DNA of 64,000 nucleotides from Devosia sp. 66-14 (lineage in GTDB: Bacteria > Pseudomonadota > Alphaproteobacteria > Rhizobiales > Devosiaceae): positions 1-64,000 of the forward strand of contig MKVB01000007.1 in assembly GCA_001899085.1 (NCBI GenBank), read 5' to 3'. The position numbers and the translations under genes are program-made. The notes beneath the pieces are model-generated. The model was not told where the DNA came from, ran no database searches, and saw only the letters and a program-made list of their open reading frames with translations. This document shows positions 42,756 to 51,051 of the stretch, one piece after another. The stretch's first letter is position 1; each line of letters begins with the position of its first letter.

Positions 42756-43739
42756 TCAGGCAAGTTCGCGCGCCAGCAGCGCGTCGATTTCGGCCATCGC
42801 AGCCGGCGAGAGCGGCCCTTTTTCGAGGGCCCCCAGATTGTCGCGGATCTGCGCCTCGGTCTTGAAGCCGGGGATCGGGATGGTCTGCGGTGAACGGGCC
42901 AGCACCCAGCCCAGCGCCCCCTGCGCGATGCTCCGCCCGCCGCCGGTCAGCACGTCGCGGATGGCATCGAGTTTTCTCAAGGAGTCCGCCGAGGGACGCC
43001 CGTCTTTGAAGTCGCGCACCCAGCTATGCCCGGCGCCCCGCACGTCATCGGTCGAAACCCGCGACTCCTGAGTGAATTTGCCGGTCAGGAATCCCATGGC
43101 CAGCGGCGAGCGGATCAGGTTGGGCAGTTGCTGGCGGTCGCACAGCGCCACCATCTCCGGCCCGTCGCGCAGCACGTCGAGGCCCTGCTGCACCGCCTTG
43201 AAATGCGGATAGTGCAGCACGCGGGACACAGCCGCGGCATCGTCGGTGCTCCAGCCCCATGCGGCGATGTCGCCGGCCTCGGCGCGGCGCTCGAGTGCCG
43301 GGGCCAGCCGATCCATCGCCTCGGCGGAGGCGTCGCCGACATGCAGCTGGTAAAGGTAGATGCGATCGCGACGGAGCCGTTCGAGCGAGGCGCTGAGCGC
43401 CTGCTCCATATAGGCGGGCGTAACGTCGGTGCCGGTCAGCTCGCGTTTCGCCCGATCGTGGGTGAAACCGAACTTGGTGGCGATCACCACGTCGTCGCGG
43501 TTGCCGAAGGCCGCGCCCAGCACCTCCTCGCTGTGGCCGGTGCCATAGGCATCGGCGGTATCGAACAGCCGGGCGCCCAGTTCATGGGCGAGCGCCAGCG
43601 CCTTGAGTGACTGGCCGTCGTCGATCTCGCCCCAGCCATCCTGCCGGCCATCCATCCTGAATGGCCCGCCAATGGCCCAGCAGCCGACACCGACGCGAGG
43701 AACCTGTTGCCCGTCCCACAGGCGCAGCGTCACGCTCAT
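42756..43739 (-). CDS. Aldo/keto reductase 2
   Basis: This 327-residue protein has AKR residues Asp/Tyr in DTADAYGTGHSEE (near residue 60), Lys in IATKFGFT and His in YLYQLHVGD. The motif TIPIPGFKTEAQIRDN near residue 288 binds the cofactor phosphate. It resembles the YdjG/Tas-like branch and is only distantly related to aldo/keto reductase 1. Its start overlaps the stop of the upstream DUF1127 micro-gene as ATGA. Confidence 0.9.
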   Translation of the reverse strand: MSVTLRLWDGQQVPRVGVGCWAIGGPFRMDGRQDGWGEIDDGQSLKALALAHELGARLFDTADAYGTGHSEEVLGAAFGNRDDVVIATKFGFTHDRAKRELTGTDVTPAYMEQALSASLERLRRDRIYLYQLHVGDASAEAMDRLAPALERRAEAGDIAAWGWSTDDAAAVSRVLHYPHFKAVQQGLDVLRDGPEMVALCDRQQLPNLIRSPLAMGFLTGKFTQESRVSTDDVRGAGHSWVRDFKDGRPSADSLRKLDAIRDVLTGGGRSIAQGALGWVLARSPQTIPIPGFKTEAQIRDNLGALEKGPLSPAAMAEIDALLARELA

Positions 43740-43885
43740 TTCTCACCCGTGCGGGCGCTGTGGCTGATGCATTCGCGCTCGATGCCGAGATCGGCCAGGA
43801 GGTGGTCGTCGAGCTGCTTCAGCCGCTGGATGTCGCGGCGCAGGCGTGACCACTCGGTGAGGCGTCGGGTCAAGGTTCTGAACAT
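43736..43885 (-). CDS. DUF1127 small protein
   Basis: A 49-residue protein starts at ATG 43885 with AAGGAG seven bp upstream. It begins MFRTLTRRLTEWSRLRRDI and continues with QLDDHLLADLGIERECI, the arginine-rich helix and LDDxxLxDLGI pattern of DUF1127 proteins. In other alphaproteobacteria members bind RNA or influence phosphate and stress regulation. The stop overlaps the aldo/keto reductase 2 start (43736-43739), so it leads the operon and couples its translation. It is short enough to be missed by automatic calling. Confidence 0.85.
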   Translation of the reverse strand: MFRTLTRRLTEWSRLRRDIQRLKQLDDHLLADLGIERECISHSARTGEK

Positions 43886-44091
43886 TTCGGTCTCCTTTCA
43901 GCAACGCAAAGCGACATCGGCTCCACTCCGCCTGACGGAGCAGATAGTCCCTGCGATGGCGCTGTGCTTGATGGAGCCGCGCGGCGGCCAAGTGATTGAC
44001 CTGACAGCGTGCTCCGAACGCCCCATACTTGCTCGGTCACGGCTTAAAGCGATACAAGCAAGTCCGCAACACGCTTTGCAGGAATGAAAAG

Positions 44092-44979
44092 ATGAGCGTC
44101 GGCGACACCATCTCCTGGGACGACCTGCGGCTGTTCCTCGACGTGGCGCGGCTCGGCGGCCTCAGCGCCGCGACCAGCACCACCGGGCTCAGTGCCGCAA
44201 CCCTCGGTCGGCGGGTGACGGCGCTCGAACAACAGATCGGCGAGCCGTTGTTCATTCGCCGCCAGACCGGCTACCAGCTTACCCCGGCGGGAGAGGAGCT
44301 GCTGGCCCGCGCCGAGGATGTGGAGGCGGCAATGCGGGCGCTGACCCGCTGGCGCGACGGCTCGGTGGGCGAACAGATCGTGCGCATCTCGGCCGGCACC
44401 TGGACCTCGGCGTTTCTCGCCCGGCATATCGGCGAGCTCTGGCACGTCGACGACAATATCCGCATCGAGTTCGCCACCGCTTATATGAAGCTCGACATCG
44501 GCCGCCGCGCCGCCGATATCGGCGTTCGCTCGGAGCGTCCGCTCGATCCCAACCTCGCCGGGCGGCAGATCGGCCGGGTGGCGCATGCGCTCTATTCCGG
44601 TCTGCACCTGATCAACGGCATCGAGGCGGGGCTGTTCGTCGGCGTCACCGGCGACGCGGCCAATGTCGCTTCGGCCCGCTGGCTGATGGCCCATCACGGC
44701 GATCGTATCGGGGTGCGCGGCAACGACGTGCAGAGCGTGCGCGAACTGGTAGCGGCCGGCGCCGGGCTCGGGGTGTTTCCCTGCTTTGTCGGCGACAGCG
44801 ATGCCCGGCTGGTGCGGGTGGCGATGCCCATCACCGAGCTCGAAACCGAGCAATGGCTGGTGACCCACCACGAGGATCGCCATCGCCCCGAGGTGCGGCT
44901 GGTGGCCGATCGCATCGCCGCGCTGATGCGCGAGCACGGCCCGCTGTTCCGCGGCGAGCGTCGCCGCCCGCCCTCTTAA
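44092..44979 (+). CDS. LysR-family transcriptional regulator
   Basis: This 295-residue protein is read from ATG 44092 with AGGAA upstream. The LysR HTH covers residues 9-68 (ISWDDLRLFLDVARLGGLSA, TLGRRVTALEQQIGEPLFIRR). The effector domain follows, ending HEDRHRPEVRLVADRIAALM. It is divergent from the DUF1127/aldo-keto reductase unit over a 206-bp gap, the usual layout for a LysR regulator and its target, so these reductases are its probable regulon. The ligand is unknown. Confidence 0.92.
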   Translation: MSVGDTISWDDLRLFLDVARLGGLSAATSTTGLSAATLGRRVTALEQQIGEPLFIRRQTGYQLTPAGEELLARAEDVEAAMRALTRWRDGSVGEQIVRISAGTWTSAFLARHIGELWHVDDNIRIEFATAYMKLDIGRRAADIGVRSERPLDPNLAGRQIGRVAHALYSGLHLINGIEAGLFVGVTGDAANVASARWLMAHHGDRIGVRGNDVQSVRELVAAGAGLGVFPCFVGDSDARLVRVAMPITELETEQWLVTHHEDRHRPEVRLVADRIAALMREHGPLFRGERRRPPS

Positions 44980-45043
44980 CCTCGCTGCAAGCCGCGGACG
45001 CGATACTGCCGCCGGGGAATGCAATCGTTTGGAGTGCCTTTGA

Positions 45044-45577
45044 ATGCGGGCCTGTGCCTATGTGGTCGGCCCCTCGGATGGTCCGGGGGCAGCGCTGACG
45101 GATCTGGCGCGCGGTCTTGGTTTTCCAGTTGTGCAGCCCTATGCCGGCCTTGCCGCCGCCGAGACCCAGGCGCAGCAGACGCCGCTCCTGTTCTTCCTGT
45201 TCGCCGCTTCCGAGGATGTTGGCAGTCTGAAGCCCGTGGCCGACGCCATCCGTTTCTCGCCCAGCCGCCGCATCCGCTTCTCACCCATGGTCTACTTTTC
45301 CGAGAGTCCCTTGGTCGAGGCGATCAAGACCTGTGTCGAGATGGGGTTCGATGACGTGCTCACGCTGCCATTCACCCACCAGCGCGTCGCCACGCGGCTG
45401 CAGCGGCTGGTCGATCACACCCAGGTCTATTTCGAAACCGCCACCTATCTCGGGCCCGACCGCGGCGCGCAGCAGACGCATGGCCGCGCCGGCGGGCAGT
45501 ATCGCCGGCTCGAAATCATCCGTTCACCGGCGCGGGGCGTGAGCGTGATGCGCGACGAGATGCAGGTGGCGGTTTAG
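45044..45577 (+). CDS. Degenerate response-regulator receiver-like protein
   Basis: This 177-residue cytoplasmic protein has an alternating strand/helix pattern of about 125 residues that looks like a receiver: LTDLARGLGFPVVQP, LLFFLFAASEDVG, MVYFSESPLVEAIKTCVEMG and FDDVLTLPFTHQRVATRLQRL. The expected phosphoryl-accepting Asp in the third strand is missing, and the conserved Lys before PF is Leu (LTLPF). It cannot be phosphorylated in the usual way and probably acts by protein interaction. The last 50 residues form no known output domain. It stands alone after the LysR gene. Confidence 0.65.
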   Translation: MRACAYVVGPSDGPGAALTDLARGLGFPVVQPYAGLAAAETQAQQTPLLFFLFAASEDVGSLKPVADAIRFSPSRRIRFSPMVYFSESPLVEAIKTCVEMGFDDVLTLPFTHQRVATRLQRLVDHTQVYFETATYLGPDRGAQQTHGRAGGQYRRLEIIRSPARGVSVMRDEMQVAV

Positions 45578-45613
45578 AACTTGGTCCCCTCCACACCGGC
45601 AGCGCAGTCGGTG

Positions 45614-45768
45614 CCTTCTCCCCTTGCGGGAGAAGGTGGCCGACAGGCCGGATGAGGGGTCCGTGCAACGAAGTGTAGCGCGATCCGAGCGAAGCGAGGA
45701 GCGACGGTGTACGCGGAGAGAGACCCCTCATCCGCCCTTCGGGCACCTTCTCCCGCAAGGGGAGAAGG
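45614..45768. repeat. Large intergenic inverted repeat with GGGAGAAGG ends
   Basis: Arms 45614-45661 and 45722-45768 are near-complementary, with a few mismatches in the middle. Each arm contains its own hairpin CCTTCTCCC/GGGAGAAGG. The loop (about 60 bp) includes GAAGTGTAGCGCGATCC. It occupies most of the 305-bp gap before the MFS cluster, in which I see no gene. This type of palindrome is common in rhizobial intergenic DNA. Confidence 0.85.
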
Positions 45769-45882
45769 TGATCCCCCCGCGCTTCATGTCCCCACCAATA
45801 ACCCGCATCACAAACCCCGCCTTGCCCCTTTGAACCGATTTTATTAGGGTCGCCGCGTTTCCGGCCCGCGAGTTCCCCCAAG

Positions 45883-47052
45883 ATGAGATTCGGTATCGAG
45901 TTGCCGCCGCAGCAGCGGGTTTATGGCGGCTTCTTCATCTACTCGTTCTGCATGGGGAGCCTGCCGCCGCGCCTGCCCGATATCCAGCACGCCATGGGGA
46001 TCGAGGAGGGGGCGCTCGGCCTCGGGCTGATCGGCGCGGCGCTGGGCACGCTGATCTCGCTCAGCTTTGCCGGCACTCTGCTCGACCGCTTCGGCTATCG
46101 CCGCGCCATCCTGACGCTGATCCCGTTATTGGCGCTGGGCTACGCCGTCGCTTCGTTCGCCACCGGGCCGCTCGCCTTCTTCCTGCTGCTGGTGCCGGTC
46201 GGCCTCGTCATCGGCGGCATCGAGATCATCCTCAACCTCGAGGCGGATCGTACCGAACACATGATCGGCCGCCGCATCATGAACCGCTCGCACGCCTTCT
46301 GGAGCTTCGGCTTCTTTTCGGCCGGCATCGTCAGCGCCGTGATCGCGCAGACCGGGCTCGGCGTGCAACTGCATCTGTTGCTGATGGTCCCGGTCGTCAT
46401 CCTCGGGGTGGCGCTGCTGCTCGGCCGCTTCACGCCGGCGCCGCACCGCACCGGCGCATCGACCGAGGCGGCACCGCGCTTTGCCGCCCCCACCCTCGCC
46501 ATCATGGTGCTGGTGGCGGTGACGCTCTCGGCCATGATCATGGAAGGCGCCGGCATCGACTGGTCGGCGATCTACATGAAGGGCGAGTTCCAGGTGTCGC
46601 CGTTCCTCGCCGGCTTCGCCGTGGCGCTGGGTGCCTTCACCCAGGCGGTGACGCGCTTTTTCGCCGATCCGTTCGTCGAGCGCTACAGCCCGACGCTGGT
46701 GTCGCGCGTGCTGCTCAGCGTGCTGGGTGTCGGCGCGGTGATCGTCTTCTTCTCACCCGTCGACTGGCTGTCGCTGGTCGGCTTCGGCCTGATGGGGGTC
46801 GGCACCTCGGTGATCTTCCCGCTCGCCATGTCGGCGGCGGCGCAGCGCACCGATCGGCCAGCGGCGACCAATGTCGCCTCGCTGGCGCAGATTTCCTTCG
46901 TTGCCTTCCTCCTCGGGCCGCCGCTTCTGGGCTATGTTGCCGAGCATTTCGGCATTCGCTGGTCGTTCGGTATCGGCATTCCGCTGGTCATTCTAAGTCT
47001 GGTTTTCGCCGGAGCACTCGGTGCCAAGCCGATCCGGCATGAGGTTGATTGA
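45883..47052 (+). CDS. MFS transporter, paralog 1 of the cluster
   Basis: This 389-residue inner-membrane protein has about 12 helices. Sequence landmarks shared with the two other transporters of the cluster are FCMGSLPPRLPDIQ in helix 1, NLEADRTEHMIGRRIMNRSH and WSFGF around helices 4-5 (near residues 115-142), EGAGIDWSAIYMKGEFQ after the central loop, and AAQRTDRPAATNVASLAQ late. The family resembles fucose-permease-like MFS proteins. Substrate and direction are unknown. The next gene starts at the overlapping TGATG. Confidence 0.88.
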   Translation: MRFGIELPPQQRVYGGFFIYSFCMGSLPPRLPDIQHAMGIEEGALGLGLIGAALGTLISLSFAGTLLDRFGYRRAILTLIPLLALGYAVASFATGPLAFFLLLVPVGLVIGGIEIILNLEADRTEHMIGRRIMNRSHAFWSFGFFSAGIVSAVIAQTGLGVQLHLLLMVPVVILGVALLLGRFTPAPHRTGASTEAAPRFAAPTLAIMVLVAVTLSAMIMEGAGIDWSAIYMKGEFQVSPFLAGFAVALGAFTQAVTRFFADPFVERYSPTLVSRVLLSVLGVGAVIVFFSPVDWLSLVGFGLMGVGTSVIFPLAMSAAAQRTDRPAATNVASLAQISFVAFLLGPPLLGYVAEHFGIRWSFGIGIPLVILSLVFAGALGAKPIRHEVD

Positions 47053-48236
47053 TGTTTAGTCTGAAGCCGCATCAGCGGGTCTACGGGATCTTCTTCGTCT
47101 TCGCGCTGTCGATGGGAGCGCTCTTGAGCCGCCTGCCGGACCTGCAGCGTTCGCTGCAGCTGACCGAGGGCCAGCTCGGCCTGACGCTGATCGCCATGTC
47201 GATCGGAGCGTTGTGCGGGCTCACCTTCTCCAGTCCGCTGATCGAGAAATACGGCGCGCGCACCACCGCCTTCGTCACGGTGTTCGGCGCCTCGACCATG
47301 TATGCGATCGTGCCCTGGATCCCCTCGGCCATCCTGCTGCTGCCGGTGTTCTTCATCGCCGGTCTGTTCGCCGGCGCGCTCGAGATCAACGTCAACCTCG
47401 AGACCGATCGGCACGAGGCGCAACTGGGCACCCGTATCATGAGCCGGGCGCACGGCATGTGGAGCCTCGGCTTCTTCGTCACCGCCTTCATCTCGGCCGG
47501 CGTGCGCCAGGCCGGGGTTTCGGTGCACCTGCACACCTTCATCGCCCTGGTCGTGGTGGTGATTGCCGGCTTCTTCGTCTTCTCCAAGATCGAGAATGCC
47601 CCGGCCCGCGCCGATAGCCATGACGGCAAGATGCCGCTCGTCGCGTTCCCGACCATCGGCCTGTTGCCGCTCTGCCTGATCGGCGCGGCGCCGCTGCTGG
47701 TCGAAGGCGCCGGCATCGACTGGTCGGCGATCTACATGCGCGACGTGTTCGACGTGGCGCCGTTCATCGGCGGGCTGTCGATCACCATCTTCTCGCTGTT
47801 CATTGCGCTGGCCCGCCTGTTCATGGATCCCGTGGTCGAGCGCTACAGCCCGCGCGTCGTCGCTGGCGCGCTGCTCGGCATCGCCGCTATCGGCCTCGTC
47901 ATCGTCGGTTTTGCGCCTCACCCCTATGTGGCGCTGTTCGGCTTCATGCTGATGGGGCTCGGCTGTTCGTCGGTCTATCCCCTCGCCGTCTCGGCGGCGG
48001 CGCAGCGCACCGATCGGCCGGCTTCGGTCAACGTCGCCTCGCTCGGCCAGATGACCTTCGTGGTGTTCTTCCTCGGCCCGCCGCTGCTCGGTTTCGTCGC
48101 CGAAAGCTTCGGCATCCGCATGTCGTATTTTGTCTGTGTGCCGCTGATCATCGCGGCGCTGCTGGTGATCCGGGCGCTGTCCGCGAGGCCGACGCCGCTG
48201 GTCACCGAACCGGAGCCGGCCACGCCCCATGGCTGA
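47052..48236 (+). CDS. MFS transporter, paralog 2 of the cluster
   Basis: The protein has 394 residues with 12 predicted helices, from ATG 47052 (TGATG with the upstream stop). It repeats the group landmarks: MGALLSRLPDLQ, NLETDRHEAQLGTRIMSRAH, EGAGIDWSAIYMRDVF and AAQRTDRPASVNVASLGQ. Similarity to paralog 1 is high across the whole length, so this is a tandem duplication. The 3' end overlaps mmcB by 8 bp. Confidence 0.88.
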   Translation: MFSLKPHQRVYGIFFVFALSMGALLSRLPDLQRSLQLTEGQLGLTLIAMSIGALCGLTFSSPLIEKYGARTTAFVTVFGASTMYAIVPWIPSAILLLPVFFIAGLFAGALEINVNLETDRHEAQLGTRIMSRAHGMWSLGFFVTAFISAGVRQAGVSVHLHTFIALVVVVIAGFFVFSKIENAPARADSHDGKMPLVAFPTIGLLPLCLIGAAPLLVEGAGIDWSAIYMRDVFDVAPFIGGLSITIFSLFIALARLFMDPVVERYSPRVVAGALLGIAAIGLVIVGFAPHPYVALFGFMLMGLGCSSVYPLAVSAAAQRTDRPASVNVASLGQMTFVVFFLGPPLLGFVAESFGIRMSYFVCVPLIIAALLVIRALSARPTPLVTEPEPATPHG

Positions 48237-48690
48237 ACTGCCGCCGATCGTCGATCTCCGGCAATCGCCGACGGCGCTTCGGGTGCAACGCGGGGTGATG
48301 CGGTTCCTGCGCAACGCCCATGATTTCTGCTGCTACGCCGAGGTGCCGCTCAGCAACGGGCGGCGCGCCGACGTGTTGGCGGTGGGCCCCAAGGGCGAGA
48401 TCTGGATCGTCGAGATCAAGTCCTCGCTGATCGACTTCCAGGTCGACCGCAAGTGGCCGAACTACAAGGAATTCTGCGATCGCTTCTTTTTTGCCAAGCC
48501 GCCCGAGCTCGATCCCGACATCTTCCCCCAAAGCGAGGGCCTGATGGTGGGCGACGGGCATGATGCGGCGATCCTGCGCATGTCCGGGGAAACGCCGCTG
48601 CCGCCGGCCCGGCGCAAGGCGATGCTGCTCAAGCTGACCCGCCTCGGCGCCGACCGCATCCATGTGCTGATGGACCCCAATGACCTCTAG
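48229..48690 (+). CDS. mmcB: MmcB family DNA repair protein
   Basis: This cytoplasmic protein of 153 residues corresponds to the MmcB (DUF1052) family. A nuclease-like core is visible: RRADVLAVGPKGEIWIVEIKSS (Asp, Glu and Lys arranged as in PD-(D/E)XK folds, near residues 45-66), followed by FQVDRKWPNYKEFCDRFFFA. In Caulobacter MmcB acts in the SOS-linked ImuABC mutagenesis pathway. It overlaps the upstream MFS by 8 bp and the downstream acetyltransferase by 11 bp, an odd setting for a repair gene. Confidence 0.88.
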   Translation: MAELPPIVDLRQSPTALRVQRGVMRFLRNAHDFCCYAEVPLSNGRRADVLAVGPKGEIWIVEIKSSLIDFQVDRKWPNYKEFCDRFFFAKPPELDPDIFPQSEGLMVGDGHDAAILRMSGETPLPPARRKAMLLKLTRLGADRIHVLMDPNDL

Positions 48691-49783
48691 GACGCTTTCA
48701 GGAAGAGCCGCAGGCTTTTCAGGTTTGAAGGCGAAGCGAAAACAACAGACTGGGCCGGCCGATGCCGATGGGCTGACGGTGACGGTGCTTCGCTCGTTCC
48801 GGGCCTTCTGCGCCATCGAAGCGGAGTGGCGGGAGCTGTTCGCGGCCGCCGCCCATCCGACGCCATTCCTCCGCCATCGCTGGCTGCGGCTCTCCTGGGA
48901 GTTGCGGGCGCAGCGCTTTCCCGATCGGCTACGGGTCATCCTTGTTCGCCGGCACGGCGTGCTGATGATGGCCGGTGCGTTCGTCCTCGGCGTCAGGCGG
49001 CTGAAGCCGCAGTTCGAATTCCTCGCCTCCGGCACCCCGCAATACCACGACCTGCTCTGGCGGCCCTCGGACAGCACCGCGCGGCAGGCCGAACTGCTGC
49101 TGGAGGCGCTGCTGACCGCGACGCTGCTGCAGGCCAAGATCGCCACCCGATACCTGCGCGACATCTCTCCGCTGCGCCCCGCCATGCGGGCGGCCGGGCT
49201 AGAACGGCGCGTGCAGCACGAGTGGCCCAGCCCCTACATCGCGCTTGATGCGCATGCCGATTTCGCGGGCTATCTCGGTTCGCTCTCGCCCAACCTGCGT
49301 AACGATCATCTGCGACGGTTGCGCCGCTTCGCCGACACCGGCATCGACTATGCGCTAGAGACCGGTGCCGCCGCCCGAGAGGTGGTGCGATGGTGCTTCG
49401 ACAGCAAGCGCAATTGGCTCGACCGCACCGGGCAGGAGGCGGACTGGCTGCGGAACGGCCACGTCGACCGGTTCTTTGCCGCCTTCATCGAAGCCGGCGA
49501 CGACGACGCTGAGACCTGGGTGGCATCGCTTCGCCGCGAGGGGCGCATCCTCGCCGCCTCCCTCGTGTTCATCGAGCGCGACGCCGCGTTCTACTCCAAG
49601 ATCACCCACGATCCGGAATTTGCCAGTTTCTCACCCGGGCGTACGCTGACCCTGCTGCTCGTCGAGTCTGCCTTTGAGCGCGGGCTCAGGGAGTTCGACC
49701 TCGGCGTCGGCGCGCTCGACTGGAAGCAGCGCCTGCGCCCCACCATGCGCACCTCCAGCATCGAGAGCATCCGGCTCAAGTGA
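48680..49783 (+). CDS. GNAT-family acetyltransferase (CelD/BioF2-like)
   Basis: This 367-residue protein has the two-lobed layout of the CelD/BioF2 group. The first lobe has FCAIEAEWRELFAAA and PFLRHRWLRLSWE (residues about 42-75). The second has LSPNLRNDHLRRLRRF, VASLRREGRILAASLVFIERDAAFYSKITHDPEF (only landmarks) and SPGRTLTLLLVESAFERGLREFDLG (near residue 320), which is the acyl-CoA-binding lobe. Related proteins serve in exopolysaccharide or lipid modification. Substrate unknown. It overlaps mmcB by 11 bp and the third MFS by 4 bp. Confidence 0.8.
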   Translation: MTSRTLSGRAAGFSGLKAKRKQQTGPADADGLTVTVLRSFRAFCAIEAEWRELFAAAAHPTPFLRHRWLRLSWELRAQRFPDRLRVILVRRHGVLMMAGAFVLGVRRLKPQFEFLASGTPQYHDLLWRPSDSTARQAELLLEALLTATLLQAKIATRYLRDISPLRPAMRAAGLERRVQHEWPSPYIALDAHADFAGYLGSLSPNLRNDHLRRLRRFADTGIDYALETGAAAREVVRWCFDSKRNWLDRTGQEADWLRNGHVDRFFAAFIEAGDDDAETWVASLRREGRILAASLVFIERDAAFYSKITHDPEFASFSPGRTLTLLLVESAFERGLREFDLGVGALDWKQRLRPTMRTSSIESIRLK

Positions 49784-50922
49784 CCATGCCGCCACCGATC
49801 GTCATCGTCTTCTTCCTGCACGCGCTGGCGCAGGGCGGCATGTTCAGCCGCATTCCCGATATGCAGGTGGCGCTCGGCCTCAACGAGGCCGAGCTTGGCC
49901 TGGCGCTACTCGGCCAGCCGGCCGGCGCCATCATCTCGTTCCTGTTCGCCAGCCAGGTGGTCGAGCGGCTCGGCACGAGGGTGATCATCCTCACCACCAT
50001 TCCGGTGCTGGCGCTGCTGCTGATCGGCATCGCGCTGGCCCCCAACCTCGTCGTCATGTGGCTCGGCTTCGCCGCCTTCGGCGTGGTGTTCGCGTTCAGC
50101 AACGTGTCGATCAATGTCGAGGCCGATCGGGTCGAGGCGGCCACCGGCCGACGGCTGATGAACACCTGCCACGGCGTCTGGAGCATCGGGCTGCTGACGG
50201 CCTCGCTGATCGGCACCGCCATGCGCGGCGCCAATGTCGCGCCGGCGCTGCATTTCGCCCTCATCCTCGTGCCGGTCTTGATCGGCATGGCGCTGTTTGC
50301 CTGGCCGATGCAGGTGGCGCCGGCGCGGCCCCACGCCGCTCCGGCGCGGGGCTTCCGCGTTGCGCTGCCCACCACCATGACGCTGTTGCTGCTCGGCTAC
50401 GCCATCGCCGCCTCACTGCTCGAAGGCGGGCTGCGCAACTGGTCGGTGATCTTCATGCGCGACAGTTTCACGGCCCCCGACTGGGTCGATACGCTCACCC
50501 TGCCGGCGTTCATGACGGCGCAGTCGATTGGCCGGCTGCTCGCCGATCGCGCCGTGGGCCGCTGGGGGCCGGTGCGGCTGGCGCGTGCGCTTACCCTCAC
50601 GGCGCTGTTCGGGCTGTTGCTGGTGGTGTTCTCGCCCGACCTGGTGGTCGCCCTTATCGGCTTCACGCTGATCGGCTTCGGGGTCTGCGTGTCGTTTCCG
50701 CTCTCTACTTCCGCCGCCGCGCGGCTGGGAGATCGTCCGGCTTCGGAGAATGTCGCGGCGCTGACCATGAGCCAGCAGACCTTGCTGCTGTTCGCGCCGG
50801 CGCTGATGGGCTGGATCGCCACCGTAGCCTCGATCCGCGTCACCTTCGCGGTGCTGCTGCCCCCGCTGCTGCTGGCCTGGTACCTCGCGAAGTACCTGGC
50901 GCCGCGCAAGGCAGATACCTGA
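49780..50922 (+). CDS. MFS transporter, paralog 3 of the cluster
   Basis: The protein has 380 residues from GTG 49780, in a GTGA overlap with the acetyltransferase stop. It shares with paralogs 1 and 2 the segments GGMFSRIPDMQVALGL, INVEADRVEAATGRRLMNTCH, WSIGL, EGGLRNWSVIFMRDSF and AARLGDRPASENVAAL, but is more diverged. Twelve helices are predicted. Its inclusion after two non-transport genes suggests that the five genes were kept together for a shared purpose. Confidence 0.87.
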   Translation: MTMPPPIVIVFFLHALAQGGMFSRIPDMQVALGLNEAELGLALLGQPAGAIISFLFASQVVERLGTRVIILTTIPVLALLLIGIALAPNLVVMWLGFAAFGVVFAFSNVSINVEADRVEAATGRRLMNTCHGVWSIGLLTASLIGTAMRGANVAPALHFALILVPVLIGMALFAWPMQVAPARPHAAPARGFRVALPTTMTLLLLGYAIAASLLEGGLRNWSVIFMRDSFTAPDWVDTLTLPAFMTAQSIGRLLADRAVGRWGPVRLARALTLTALFGLLLVVFSPDLVVALIGFTLIGFGVCVSFPLSTSAAARLGDRPASENVAALTMSQQTLLLFAPALMGWIATVASIRVTFAVLLPPLLLAWYLAKYLAPRKADT

Positions 50923-50953
50923 CGGCAAAGCCTGACAACCGCTCCGGCGTCAT

Positions 50954-50969
50954 TCCCGCGAAGGCGGGA
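50954..50969. repeat. Short palindrome unit TCCCGC-GAAG-GCGGGA
   Basis: A perfect 6-bp stem around GAAG within CATTCCCGCGAAGGCGGGAG, a very common intergenic palindrome in proteobacteria. Only one unit is present. It can form a hairpin behind the MFS cluster. Confidence 0.6.
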
Positions 50970-51051
50970 GCCCAGTGCGATCTGTCAACGCGAGCGGACT
51001 CTGCGGCATCCCCCTAATGACGTCGGTGGGTGCCGCGAGTGAACGCGGCGC

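Noticed and set aside
45516-45881. Open frames in the gap before the MFS cluster
   Set aside because: They translate the arms of an inverted repeat and lack ribosome sites.
46932-48314. A 460-codon minus-strand frame over the second MFS gene
   Set aside because: Antisense to a well-conserved transporter; translation is dominated by Arg, Asp, Gln and His with no domain.
49674-51017. A long open frame (about 447 codons) on the plus strand across the third MFS gene
   Set aside because: It is out of frame with the MFS and acetyltransferase genes, rich in Arg/Pro/Gly/His without hydrophobic pattern, and typical of a GC-rich shadow frame.
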